Positions 8,072 through 16,511 of a stretch of 33,155 bases of DNA are shown in pieces. Origin of the DNA: Candidatus Daviesbacteria bacterium (GTDB lineage: Bacteria > Patescibacteriota > Microgenomatia > Daviesbacterales > UBA10151); assembly GCA_030699125.1 (NCBI GenBank), contig JAUYKM010000006.1:1-33155 (forward strand), given 5' to 3'. The position numbers and the translations under genes were made by a program. Positions within the stretch are counted from its first letter, which is position 1. Every line of letters begins with the position of its first letter. A model generated the notes under the pieces. It was given only the letters and a program-made list of their open reading frames with translations. It made no database searches and had not been told where the DNA came from.

Positions 8072-9117
8072 GAGCGTCTTTCAACCAAAAAGGAAGCCAT
8101 CTCAGTTAAAAGTTTATCCAGATCTTTATCCTGGGTAATCTCCGGGATGACTGCTTTGGCAGCTTTTACATATTTTACTGCCTTCGCCTTTGAATAATCA
8201 AGAGAGCCGGTATCTGTAAAAACCTGCCTGATTTGCTCTAATTTCTTATCATCTATCTTACCCTGACCATAATATTTAGCAAGAACCTCTTTTTGTTCCT
8301 GATTGACCCTCTTTAAAGCCTCTGTTATAAGCAGAGTATTTTTGCCCTCCTCAATATCTGAGGTAACAGATTTACCTAATTCCTTTTCCTCCCCAAATAC
8401 TCCCAAAATATCATCCTGAATCTGAAAAGCAATCCCCAAATTATCTCCATACTCACCCAAAGCATCCATTAAACTTTCTTCGGCACCACCCAAAATAGCC
8501 CCAATCATTAAAGGGCCGGAAATAGTATATTGTGCAGTCTTAAGATGCATAATTTTAATAACATCTTCTTCTTTTCTTTCTCCCCCCAAATGAGGCAATT
8601 CCACATCCAGAATCTCTCCCAGGCCCGTATCCATCATCATTTTACTGACAATTCCAATAGCTTGATTTTTCTCCTGATCCTGAAATTTTGATTTACTGAT
8701 AATTGATAAGCATAAAAAAAAGCCGATATCAGCAAGTCCTATGGCCTGGGATACACCATAATGATCTCCACCTAAAACTTGATAAAGAGTTTTTTGACCT
8801 CTTCTTAACTCGGATTTATCGATAATATCATCGTGAGCCAAGATTGAAGCGTGAAGTATCTCCAAAGCCGCTCCAACCCTTATTATGTCTGATGACTGAA
8901 GACTGACGACTGACGACTGATTTGCTATCTCATACCCTAACTTAACCAATGTTCCCCTAATTCTTTTACCCCCTTTACAGGCATTAATAAAAGCCAGGCT
9001 CAGCGGAATCAGCTTGGGATATTCTTTCTTAATACCTTCAAACCACTCACTCAGAGTCTGATCTACTGCCTCATCAATTTTGCCGGCATTAGCTTGTAGA
9101 TAAACCCTAAAATCCAT
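8068..9117 (-). CDS. Polyprenyl (geranylgeranyl/farnesyl-type) diphosphate synthase
   Basis: HDDIIDKSELRRGQKT (first Asp-rich motif) and AFQIQDDILGVFG (second). Confidence 0.92.
   Translation of the reverse strand: MDFRVYLQANAGKIDEAVDQTLSEWFEGIKKEYPKLIPLSLAFINACKGGKRIRGTLVKLGYEIANQSSVVSLQSSDIIRVGAALEILHASILAHDDIIDKSELRRGQKTLYQVLGGDHYGVSQAIGLADIGFFLCLSIISKSKFQDQEKNQAIGIVSKMMMDTGLGEILDVELPHLGGERKEEDVIKIMHLKTAQYTISGPLMIGAILGGAEESLMDALGEYGDNLGIAFQIQDDILGVFGEEKELGKSVTSDIEEGKNTLLITEALKRVNQEQKEVLAKYYGQGKIDDKKLEQIRQVFTDTGSLDYSKAKAVKYVKAAKAVIPEITQDKDLDKLLTEMASFLVERRS
8889..8920. repeat. GACTGA-type tandem repeat in the prenyl synthase gene
   Basis: ctgatgactgaagactgacgactgacgactga encodes QSSVVSLQSSD. 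Confidence 0.75.
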
Positions 9118-9126
9118 GTTCAGTCA

Positions 9127-9155
9127 ATCTTACATATCCCATTGAACTAATTCAA
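9127..9155 (-). promoter_or_regulatory. Prenyl synthase promoter TTGAAT-N17-TAAGAT, 9 nt before ATG
   Basis: Read directly on the minus strand. Confidence 0.65.
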
Positions 9156-9170
9156 CTCATATGTTAGAAT
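9142..9170 (+). promoter_or_regulatory. ispH-like promoter TTGAAC-N17-TAGAAT, 13 nt before ATG
   Basis: Read directly. Confidence 0.65.
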
Positions 9171-9183
9171 TATAACCTATAAT

Positions 9184-10296
9184 ATGTCCAGCGAATTTGT
9201 AGTAGAACAGATAGATGTAGTTGGCAACAGAGGGCTTTGTGGCGGAGTTAAGATGGCTTTTGAGGGAGCAGACCAAGCAAAAGCTATAGTAGATGAGTTT
9301 GGTAAGAGTTCAAGAATCATTTATTTGACTTGGGATCTAGTTAATAATGAGCCAGTAATGAATATGTATAGGGAAAGGGGCTTTAAAACTTTTGAGGATT
9401 TGGTTAAGGAAGCGCATGAAAACGGCACCAGATTCAATACAGCCTGGGATTTATTACCTAAAAGATCTGTAGTTTTAGGCTCAGCACATGGAGATCAACC
9501 AGTTTTTTTTGAAAAAGCTGCTAAAGGGGATCATTATTTTCTCAACTTGGCTTGCCAACTTGTCAAAAAGGTTAATAGACTAGCACTTGATGCTGATGTA
9601 AAAGGAGAGTTAGTCTTCTATGCTGGAAAAATCTATCCGGATGGCACAATCCATCCTGAAACAACTTCAAGTCTTTCCAGGATTAAATCGGAAAATCAGA
9701 TTTTACTTGATGAAACACAACTCAAGGACCTTTCTGATATAGATCTCAGAGCATATCTGAAAGGCTTAAATTTACCTAGAGAAAGAACAAAAGAAATTTT
9801 ATCTCAAACTACCCTCTCTCCTAGATATTTGGATCGATTATATGCTGCCGTGGCAGAGGTCTACCCAGAAACTATTTTTCGAGACCGAGAAAAAGGAGAT
9901 CTTTGTCCGGCGATGAGAAATCGATCCCTGGCCGCTTACCAAACACTACCTACTGTGGATATGTGGTTAGTGGTAGGTTCAAAACATAGTCATAACTCAC
10001 AAGAGTTAAAAGAATCTGGAACAGAACAGGGGGTACCTTCATATTCTATTGATTATCCCCATGAGTTAGATTTGGAATGGTTTAATCCAGCAGTAAAAAA
10101 AGTGGGTATTACTTCAGGAGCTTCTGTGCCAGATTGGGTACTCACACCAGTTATAGATAGACTTACCTCTATTAATCCGTCAGTAAGAATAAACTGGCTT
10201 GATCAGGTAGTCAAAGAACTAAATAAGACTTTTGTTTTACCCCAAAAAGAAATTGATGGATTAAAGGATTGGTTACTTGCTGAGGCTACTCATTAA
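9184..10296 (+). CDS. ispH: Divergent IspH/LytB-like 4-hydroxy-3-methylbut-2-enyl diphosphate reductase
   Basis: Three Cys contexts kept: NRGLCGGV, NLACQLVKKVN, KGDLCPAMRNR. Also GSAHGDQP, LSQTTLS, LVVGSKHSHNS, VGITSGASVPDWVL. Confidence 0.75.
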   Translation: MSSEFVVEQIDVVGNRGLCGGVKMAFEGADQAKAIVDEFGKSSRIIYLTWDLVNNEPVMNMYRERGFKTFEDLVKEAHENGTRFNTAWDLLPKRSVVLGSAHGDQPVFFEKAAKGDHYFLNLACQLVKKVNRLALDADVKGELVFYAGKIYPDGTIHPETTSSLSRIKSENQILLDETQLKDLSDIDLRAYLKGLNLPRERTKEILSQTTLSPRYLDRLYAAVAEVYPETIFRDREKGDLCPAMRNRSLAAYQTLPTVDMWLVVGSKHSHNSQELKESGTEQGVPSYSIDYPHELDLEWFNPAVKKVGITSGASVPDWVLTPVIDRLTSINPSVRINWLDQVVKELNKTFVLPQKEIDGLKDWLLAEATH

Positions 10297-10798
10297 TTAT
10301 ATTCCACTCTTTTAAAAACCAGGGGGTAAAATCTATTTTTTTCTCTTTTACCATTTCATTAACCTCCTCAATTTTAAAGAATTTTCCATCTGCCACTTCA
10401 TCTGGATCAAGTTTCATCTGACCATCATAGACTCCTTTATAAGTTTTTACTAACTCATTATCAAAATAACGGCTATATTTGGATTCAATTTTATGAATAG
10501 GAATAATTAATTCTAAGGCAAGTTCTACATCCAGCTCTTCTTTTAACCCTCTCTTAGCTGCTGCATCAAATTCCTCTCCGCTTTTGACATGTTCGGAGGC
10601 GCTTAAATCCCAAAAGAGTGGGTACTTTAGCTTTTTAGAAGATCTTTTATGTAAGAAAACTTCACCTTTAGAATTAAAAATGAAGATATTTACCCCTCTA
10701 TGGAGTAATCCTTTTTCATAACACTCTCCTCTGGTAGCTTGCCCAATTACCTCATTTTCTTCATTAACTATATCTAAAATCTCATTCAATTCACTCAC
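10286..10798 (-). CDS. NUDIX protein, IPP isomerase type 1-like (GTG start)
   Basis: HRGVNIFIFNSKGEVFLHKRSSKKLKYPLFWDLSASEHVKSGEEFDAAAKRGLKEEL; DFTPWFL tail. GTG at 10798-10796 preceded by GGGAGG. Confidence 0.75.
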   Translation of the reverse strand: MSELNEILDIVNEENEVIGQATRGECYEKGLLHRGVNIFIFNSKGEVFLHKRSSKKLKYPLFWDLSASEHVKSGEEFDAAAKRGLKEELDVELALELIIPIHKIESKYSRYFDNELVKTYKGVYDGQMKLDPDEVADGKFFKIEEVNEMVKEKKIDFTPWFLKEWNIINE

Positions 10799-11330
10799 TA
10801 AAAAATCCTCCCTTTTTTAAAACCTTAACTCCTTCTATTGCCCAGGGGGTGTAATTCTGAGGATTTTTTTCAATATCTTTTAGAAGTTTCCTTTTATCCT
10901 GCCATTTATATCCATATCCTACATCCTCACGCATTTTTACTTCACCATCATATTCTCCTGTCATCATGGCACAATATTCATTTTCACAATGTTTGTTCCA
11001 TTTAGCAAAATAATTAAATCCTCCCCAGTTTTTAAGATTTTTAACCTTACTTATTTGATATTCCTTCTTTAAACACCTTAAAGTTGCTTCTTTAAAATCC
11101 TCATTTCCACTTTCAAGATGATATAAATCTGTAGCTCCTGTTAGATCCAGTAACGCATCAAACCTTCTGTGTTTTCTTTTTTGGATAAGAACCTTCCCCT
11201 TGCTACTTATTAAAAGAACCGTAATAGCTAGATGATGATAACCATTACCTCTATGGCCTGTTTCTTTTGGAATATATTTTCCGGTAGGTTTACCTTTATC
11301 ATCACAAACTATAATTATTGGCTCATCCAT
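10791..11330 (-). CDS. NUDIX protein, IPP isomerase type 1-like
   Basis: HHLAITVLLISSKGKVLIQKRKHRRF...GNEDFKEATLRCLKKEYQI; CENEYC and YTPWAIEG resemble IDI-1 motifs. Confidence 0.7.
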   Translation of the reverse strand: MDEPIIIVCDDKGKPTGKYIPKETGHRGNGYHHLAITVLLISSKGKVLIQKRKHRRFDALLDLTGATDLYHLESGNEDFKEATLRCLKKEYQISKVKNLKNWGGFNYFAKWNKHCENEYCAMMTGEYDGEVKMREDVGYGYKWQDKRKLLKDIEKNPQNYTPWAIEGVKVLKKGGFFSE

Positions 11331-11338
11331 GGAGAATT

Positions 11339-11367
11339 ATTGTAGCTTGTTTAATGAGTGCCTTCAA
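11339..11367 (-). promoter_or_regulatory. NUDIX operon promoter TTGAAG-N17-TACAAT, 8 nt before ATG
   Basis: Read directly on the minus strand. Confidence 0.65.
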
Positions 11368-12127
11368 GGGAGGATATAGTTAGATAAATTACCAAAACTC
11401 CCAAAAATAGCATCACTGATTCCCAAAAAGCTATTCTTTTATTCTCGTTATTGTGTATTTCCGGAATTAAATTACTGGAGGCAATATAGATAAAAAATCC
11501 GGCTGTGAGGGCCAAAATTATAGGTACGATTCCTGCCAGGCTGTCTCTATAAATAAAGGTCAAAATGGCCCCAAGTATTGCAGACAGAGAAGAGAATAAA
11601 TTTATCCATAAAACCCTCTCTTTTTTTACTCCTTTAGAAAGCATCAAGCCAAAATCGGCAATTTCCTGGGGGATCTCATGGGCAGCCACAGCCAGAGTGG
11701 TGACAACACCTAACGGAATACTGATCAAAAATGTGGCGGCAATGGCCACCCCGTCAATGAAATTGTGCATAGTATCCCCCACTATAATCAACGGTACCAC
11801 TGCTTTTTTCTGTCCATGACCCTCACTCGAATCATGATGATGGATAAATCTCTCCAGCAGGAAAAAAGCTAAAACTCCCCCCAATACCCACATAAATATG
11901 TTAATCTCACCTACCATTCCCTCCTCCATTAAATGTTCCATTTCCTCAAAAGCCTCCGGTAGAAGATCAAAAAAGGATACCCCCAAAAGTGCTCCTGCGG
12001 CAAAAGCAGATAAATAATGGGAAATTCCCAAGGTAAATTTTTCGTTAATAAGTAGTAAAATTCCTCCCACCAAAGAAATCACACTGCCTATGAGGGTAAA
12101 AATTAAAATGTAGGATAGAATATCCAT
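11351..12127 (-). CDS. ZIP family metal transporter
   Basis: DTMHNFIDGVAIAATFL and AVAAHEIPQEIADFGLML. Confidence 0.92.
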   Translation of the reverse strand: MDILSYILIFTLIGSVISLVGGILLLINEKFTLGISHYLSAFAAGALLGVSFFDLLPEAFEEMEHLMEEGMVGEINIFMWVLGGVLAFFLLERFIHHHDSSEGHGQKKAVVPLIIVGDTMHNFIDGVAIAATFLISIPLGVVTTLAVAAHEIPQEIADFGLMLSKGVKKERVLWINLFSSLSAILGAILTFIYRDSLAGIVPIILALTAGFFIYIASSNLIPEIHNNENKRIAFWESVMLFLGVLVIYLTISSLEGTH

Positions 12128-12139
12128 ATTCAGAAGGGT

Positions 12140-12841
12140 TTACTCGGCCGTTTTCTCCGGACCCTGGTTATGGTGAGTTTCTATAAACTTTTTTATTCTT
12201 TCTCCATCAAACTGATTAAGCTTATCAATATATACCCAGGCTGTTAGAGCAATCCTGGAATCCAGACTTGGGCGGGGCACAATAATCAGTCTTTGGAACT
12301 GATCCAAAAAGGCTGACAGCTGATTTATTAGATTCTTACACTCCTCAGTTTGAAAATTTTCTGACAGTTCCACTTCCACCGGTGGTGGATTATCCGGCAT
12401 AAAGAAACTTGTGGCCGTATTTGCCGTCACCATCATCCTGGTTAATGGTTTAATCCCAGCCGAGTCTGTAGCCACATCATGAATCTCCACACTCTCTCCT
12501 TCATGTGCATATGCTTGTATGACGACTGACGACTGAGAGCTGACGACTTCTTTATCACAATTATATGAAATTATTACATATCCGTGTTCCAAAGAGTGGA
12601 TCAGATAACCATCAGATAAAACCCGATCATATACTCCTTTTTTGGCCCAGACAGGAAAGTGGGACCCGGATGTGGGAGGATTGGAATTGTATTCAAAATC
12701 TGAGATATCTGTAATATGTTCTCTGCCTAAATCTGCTATCTTCTCTCCAGGCAGAGGTTGGTTTGAGGCCATAAACAGCCAGACCAAAAACCCTCCGATT
12801 GCTAAAACTGCGATACCAATTAAAATAATTCTATTGTTCAT
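12140..12841 (-). CDS. DUF3105 family membrane-anchored protein
   Basis: NSNPPTSGSHFPVWAKKGVYDRVLSDGYLIHSLEHGYVIISYNC. Confidence 0.8.
   Translation of the reverse strand: MNNRIILIGIAVLAIGGFLVWLFMASNQPLPGEKIADLGREHITDISDFEYNSNPPTSGSHFPVWAKKGVYDRVLSDGYLIHSLEHGYVIISYNCDKEVVSSQSSVVIQAYAHEGESVEIHDVATDSAGIKPLTRMMVTANTATSFFMPDNPPPVEVELSENFQTEECKNLINQLSAFLDQFQRLIIVPRPSLDSRIALTAWVYIDKLNQFDGERIKKFIETHHNQGPEKTAE
12521..12549. repeat. GACTGA-type repeat in the DUF3105 gene
   Basis: gacgactgacgactgagagctgacgactt encodes EVVSSQSSVV. Confidence 0.75.
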
Positions 12842-13588
12842 TTATAGAAATTCTAACACAAATGCTCCTGAACCGAAAAGATCCAATAAATAACGGGATA
12901 GGGCTGAATAATGCCCGGTGATCAACAGTATCCCGATGATTATTATTAGTCCACCGGTAATTTTTTGAATTATTGGCAAATGCTGATATATTTTGGACAA
13001 CTTTGAGGCCAATTTATCAAAAAATAAAGCAATTAAAAGAAACGGCATAGCCAAGCCTATTCCAAATACTGCCATCAGAATAACAGCTGTGAGCATATTT
13101 TGACCCAGAGAAGAAACCAACAAAATAGTTGATAAAACCGGGCCGATGCAGGGAGTCCAGGCAAAGCCAAAAATCAACCCCAATAAAAATCCTGATATTG
13201 GTTTACCTCCTCTTAATCTACCTAAATGAAAAGCTCTTTCTTTGGAGAGAAAGGGAATCTTCAAAATATTTAATAAATATAATCCCAAGATTACCACCAG
13301 CACTCCCCCAATTGTATCAATATAGCTCCTGGAAGGACCCAAAGTTCTAGCCAATCCATTCACAGTCAATCCCAAAATCATAAAAATACTGATAAAACCT
13401 GCGACAAAAAATAATCCATTAAAAAAAGCCCTGGAGCGGGCAGCTTCTGAATGGCGTAAGTTATCTATAGTGGATCCTGCCAAAAAACCCAAATAAACAG
13501 GAACAACAGGGGCCAAGCATCCGGCAAAGAAAGTTAATACTCCGGCTGAGTAGGCAATAATTAAATTTAAAAGATTAATCTCAACCAT
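12842..13588 (-). CDS. CcdA/DsbD-type thiol-disulfide interchange membrane protein
   Basis: AGVLTFFAGCLAPVVPVYLGFLAG; GFAWTPCIGPVLSTILL. Confidence 0.88.
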   Translation of the reverse strand: MVEINLLNLIIAYSAGVLTFFAGCLAPVVPVYLGFLAGSTIDNLRHSEAARSRAFFNGLFFVAGFISIFMILGLTVNGLARTLGPSRSYIDTIGGVLVVILGLYLLNILKIPFLSKERAFHLGRLRGGKPISGFLLGLIFGFAWTPCIGPVLSTILLVSSLGQNMLTAVILMAVFGIGLAMPFLLIALFFDKLASKLSKIYQHLPIIQKITGGLIIIIGILLITGHYSALSRYLLDLFGSGAFVLEFL

Positions 13589-13591
13589 GAA

Positions 13592-14341
13592 TTAAGACTG
13601 CAGGAGGGAATCGACGGCGGATTTTAATTGTTCAAAAGGCACTGCTCCGGGAACTGAGACAGTTTTACCACTCTTGGTATCCAGTAGGATATTGCCGGGA
13701 GTACCATTAACACCTGCTTTTATACCGGACTGGTAATCATCTTCCACATATTGAGCATATTTGCCGGAATCTAAACAGGTTTTAAATTTAGTCTGGTCCA
13801 ACCCCACCTCAGTTGCCAGTTTAGGCAGATCATCTAAATTTAAGCCATTATTAGAAGGCGTCACTTCATAAATCTTATCGGTCAGTGCCCAGAAGCCATC
13901 ATTACCACCCAATTCATTGGCGCATTCTACTGCTTCAGCCTCCTTATCTGCCTTGGGGTGAAGTTGATCTAGCGGAAAATGCCTGTAAACCCAGGCCACT
14001 TGTCCATTGTATTGATCCAAGGCCTGCTGGGCTGTAGGATGAAACCTTTTACAGAAAGGGCATTCCAAATCAGAATATTCAATGAGAAGTATCCTGGCAG
14101 ATCTCTCTCCCTTAACATGATCATTATCTCTTAATTTCTCCACATCCCCGGCAGAACCTAATTGAGGTTGTTCCGGTTGAGTCGGTTGGGTAGGCTGAGC
14201 TGCGGTTGGTTGAGTGGCCGAGCCGGTAGTTAAATTACCTACCTTGATAATCCCCCCATGCAATAGAATGGCAATGGAGATCACAAATGATGATATTAGT
14301 ATAGCCACCGGGGTAGTTAGAAAAAGATTTGGTTTTTCCAT
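13592..14341 (-). CDS. DsbA-family thioredoxin-fold oxidoreductase
   Basis: EYSDLECPFCKRFHPTAQQAL, VNGTPGNILLD, N-terminal TM segment. Confidence 0.9.
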   Translation of the reverse strand: MEKPNLFLTTPVAILISSFVISIAILLHGGIIKVGNLTTGSATQPTAAQPTQPTQPEQPQLGSAGDVEKLRDNDHVKGERSARILLIEYSDLECPFCKRFHPTAQQALDQYNGQVAWVYRHFPLDQLHPKADKEAEAVECANELGGNDGFWALTDKIYEVTPSNNGLNLDDLPKLATEVGLDQTKFKTCLDSGKYAQYVEDDYQSGIKAGVNGTPGNILLDTKSGKTVSVPGAVPFEQLKSAVDSLLQS

Positions 14342-14349
14342 GTAAATTT

Positions 14350-14378
14350 AGTCTAAGCGGAAAAAAGATCTATGTCAA
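14350..14378 (-). promoter_or_regulatory. DsbA operon promoter TTGACA-N17-TAGACT, 8 nt before ATG
   Basis: Read directly on the minus strand. Confidence 0.65.
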
Positions 14379-14386
14379 TATACCTC

Positions 14387-14460
14387 TGTCATCCCGTACT
14401 TGATACGGGATCCATAAATAATATTTATTAATTGGATCCCCGCCTACGCGGGGATGACAT
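14387..14460. repeat. Palindromic TGTCATCCC...GGGATGACA element (intergenic)
   Basis: tgtcatcccgtacttgatacgggatcc...ggatccccgcctacgcggggatgaca. Confidence 0.85.
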
Positions 14461-14466
14461 TACATG

Positions 14467-15042
14467 TCAATTAAACTGATTTTGGGCCTTTTCCAGACCC
14501 TTCTCTAAAATAAGCTCTAAGGCTTTGATGGATTGTTTGATCATGTGTTTCACTTGAGATTTTTCCGAATGTATAAAGGATTCTAAAACAAATCTTTCCG
14601 CTGAAACATGTGCTTTTTTATGTTCTGAGCTCTGAGTTTTAACATTACCAATACCCAGTCTTACCCGGATAAATTGATCTGTTCCCAGCTCTTTAATAAT
14701 TGATTCCACCCCGTGATGTCCGGCAGCAGCTCCCCCCAGCCTTACTTTGATCTTTCCCAATGGCAAATCCAGCTCATCATGAATAATAATTACATCAGTA
14801 GCAGGTATTTTATAGTAGCTACTCAGCAGTCTGACAGCCAACCCAGATTGATTAACAAAAGTCTGGGGTTTAGCCAAAATCAACTGATCAGATTTAATAA
14901 TTTCTGCTTTGAATTTATCTTCAAAGTTCCAATCCACTAAGTTGAGTTTTTTGATAAGCTCATCCAAAACATCAAAGCCTAAATTATGCCTGGTCCCGGC
15001 ATATTTTCCTTCAGGATTACCTAAACCCACTATTAGTTTCAT
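14467..15042 (-). CDS. pth: Peptidyl-tRNA hydrolase
   Basis: MKLIVGLGNPEGKYAGTRHNLGFDVLD; AKPQTFVNQSG; GGAAAGHHGVESI. Confidence 0.95.
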   Translation of the reverse strand: MKLIVGLGNPEGKYAGTRHNLGFDVLDELIKKLNLVDWNFEDKFKAEIIKSDQLILAKPQTFVNQSGLAVRLLSSYYKIPATDVIIIHDELDLPLGKIKVRLGGAAAGHHGVESIIKELGTDQFIRVRLGIGNVKTQSSEHKKAHVSAERFVLESFIHSEKSQVKHMIKQSIKALELILEKGLEKAQNQFN

Positions 15043-15818
15043 AATTTTAATGCCTCCAAGATCTGGTCATGGATTATGCCATTTGATGCTATCACATTTA
15101 ATCTTTCTTTTGTCCAATCAGGCTCTTTACCTTCAAAATCAGTTACCTTTCCTCCTGCTTCCCGAACAATCACTGCCCCTGCCATAAAATCCCAGAGGTA
15201 TGCATAATTTACATAAAGATCTAATACCCCTTCTGCTACCAACCCCAATGAGGCTACTGTTGATCCGAATGAATAAATATAACCTACTTTGTTGATTAAT
15301 TTATTAACGTAAAGATCTAACTTATATTGTCTTTTTATATTATGCCCAAAATCTAGCGATCCGACAGATTCATTCAAACTCTTTTTCTGACTCACACTAA
15401 TTGCTTTTCCATTCAAGTATGCTCCATGCCCAGTTTGAGCCCAATACAACTGCTTAAAACTAATATTATAAACAACTCCTAAAATCGGCATTCCTTCTTT
15501 TAAAAGACCAATTGAAACAGAGAAATACGGCACTCCTTGGGCAAAAGAAATACTGCCATCCAGAGGATCAATCACCCAGGTATACTCTGATTTTCTATTA
15601 ATATTAGTCTGCTCTTCAGCTAATATATTATGGTCGGGAAAACTAGCAGTTAGGATTTTAACTATGATTTTTTCTGCTTCAATATCAGCCTCAGTGGCAT
15701 AATCTGTGGGATCCTCATGCTTAACATTTTTATGCTGATCCTTACCAGAATATTTTTGGATTACTTTCCCAGCTTCTAAGGCTGCTTGTTTGGCTACTTT
15801 TAAAAAGTTATCTTCCAT
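15039..15818 (-). CDS. Inositol monophosphatase family protein
   Basis: ILAEEQTN, WVIDPLDGSISFAQGVPYFSVSI, YLWDFMAGAVIVREAGG. The upstream Met at 15833 lies in a palindromic repeat, so MEDNFLKV at 15818 is preferred. Confidence 0.85.
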   Translation of the reverse strand: MEDNFLKVAKQAALEAGKVIQKYSGKDQHKNVKHEDPTDYATEADIEAEKIIVKILTASFPDHNILAEEQTNINRKSEYTWVIDPLDGSISFAQGVPYFSVSIGLLKEGMPILGVVYNISFKQLYWAQTGHGAYLNGKAISVSQKKSLNESVGSLDFGHNIKRQYKLDLYVNKLINKVGYIYSFGSTVASLGLVAEGVLDLYVNYAYLWDFMAGAVIVREAGGKVTDFEGKEPDWTKERLNVIASNGIIHDQILEALKL

Positions 15819-15827
15819 AGATTCTTC

Positions 15828-15898
15828 TGTCATTCCTGCGAAGGCAGGACTCTATACCAATAATTATTTATGGATCCCGCATCAAGTGCGGGATGACA
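15828..15898. repeat. Palindromic TGTCATTCC...GGGATGACA element at a gene junction
   Basis: tgtcattcctgcgaaggcagga...ggatcccgcatcaagtgcgggatgaca. Confidence 0.85.
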
Positions 15899-16511
15899 AC
15901 AATTGTATCACTTCTTCATCCCTCACTTCCGTAAATTCCTGATAAAATTCTCCTACAGCACGGAAAAGCCTGGGAGTTTCTAAAATTATCAGCTCATCCA
16001 CCTCACTTTTCAACTTTTCAGCTGATTCTTTAGAGGCCACAGGTACTGCCAAGACAATCTTTTTTACCTCATGCCTTTTCAGATAATTTATGGCTGCTAA
16101 AGCGGTTGCACCTGTGGCAATGCCATCATCTGTAAGGATGACCGTTTTATTTTCCACATTTAAGGATTTTCTTCCTTGCCTATAAACCTTTTCCCTTCTG
16201 ATAATTTCCTGCTTTTGCCTTTCTAATTCTTCCCTTAATTCATAATTCTTAATTCTTAATTCTTGCTTCAAATTCTCATCCCAAACTACCTCCCCATCTC
16301 TATCAACTGCTCCCAATGCCAATTCAGGTTGCATAGGAGCTCCAATTTTTCTGGTTACTATAATATCTAAAGGCAGCTTTAACTCTTTTGCAACTTCATG
16401 TGCTACCATCACCCCACCTCTGGGAATAGCCAGCACTAAATCTGCACCTTTATCTTTTAAATGCTTGGCCAAAATCTTTCCTGCAGATTGTCTGTTTTTG
16501 AAGATCTTCAT
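15882..16511 (-). CDS. Phosphoribosyltransferase
   Basis: LVLAIPRGGVMVAHEVAKEL...IVTRKIGAP; VILTDDGIATGATALAAI. Confidence 0.9.
   Translation of the reverse strand: MKIFKNRQSAGKILAKHLKDKGADLVLAIPRGGVMVAHEVAKELKLPLDIIVTRKIGAPMQPELALGAVDRDGEVVWDENLKQELRIKNYELREELERQKQEIIRREKVYRQGRKSLNVENKTVILTDDGIATGATALAAINYLKRHEVKKIVLAVPVASKESAEKLKSEVDELIILETPRLFRAVGEFYQEFTEVRDEEVIQLLSSRT
16224..16268. repeat. AATTCTT tandem repeat in the PRTase gene
   Basis: cataattcttaattcttaattctt encodes ELRIKNYELREE. Confidence 0.75.
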
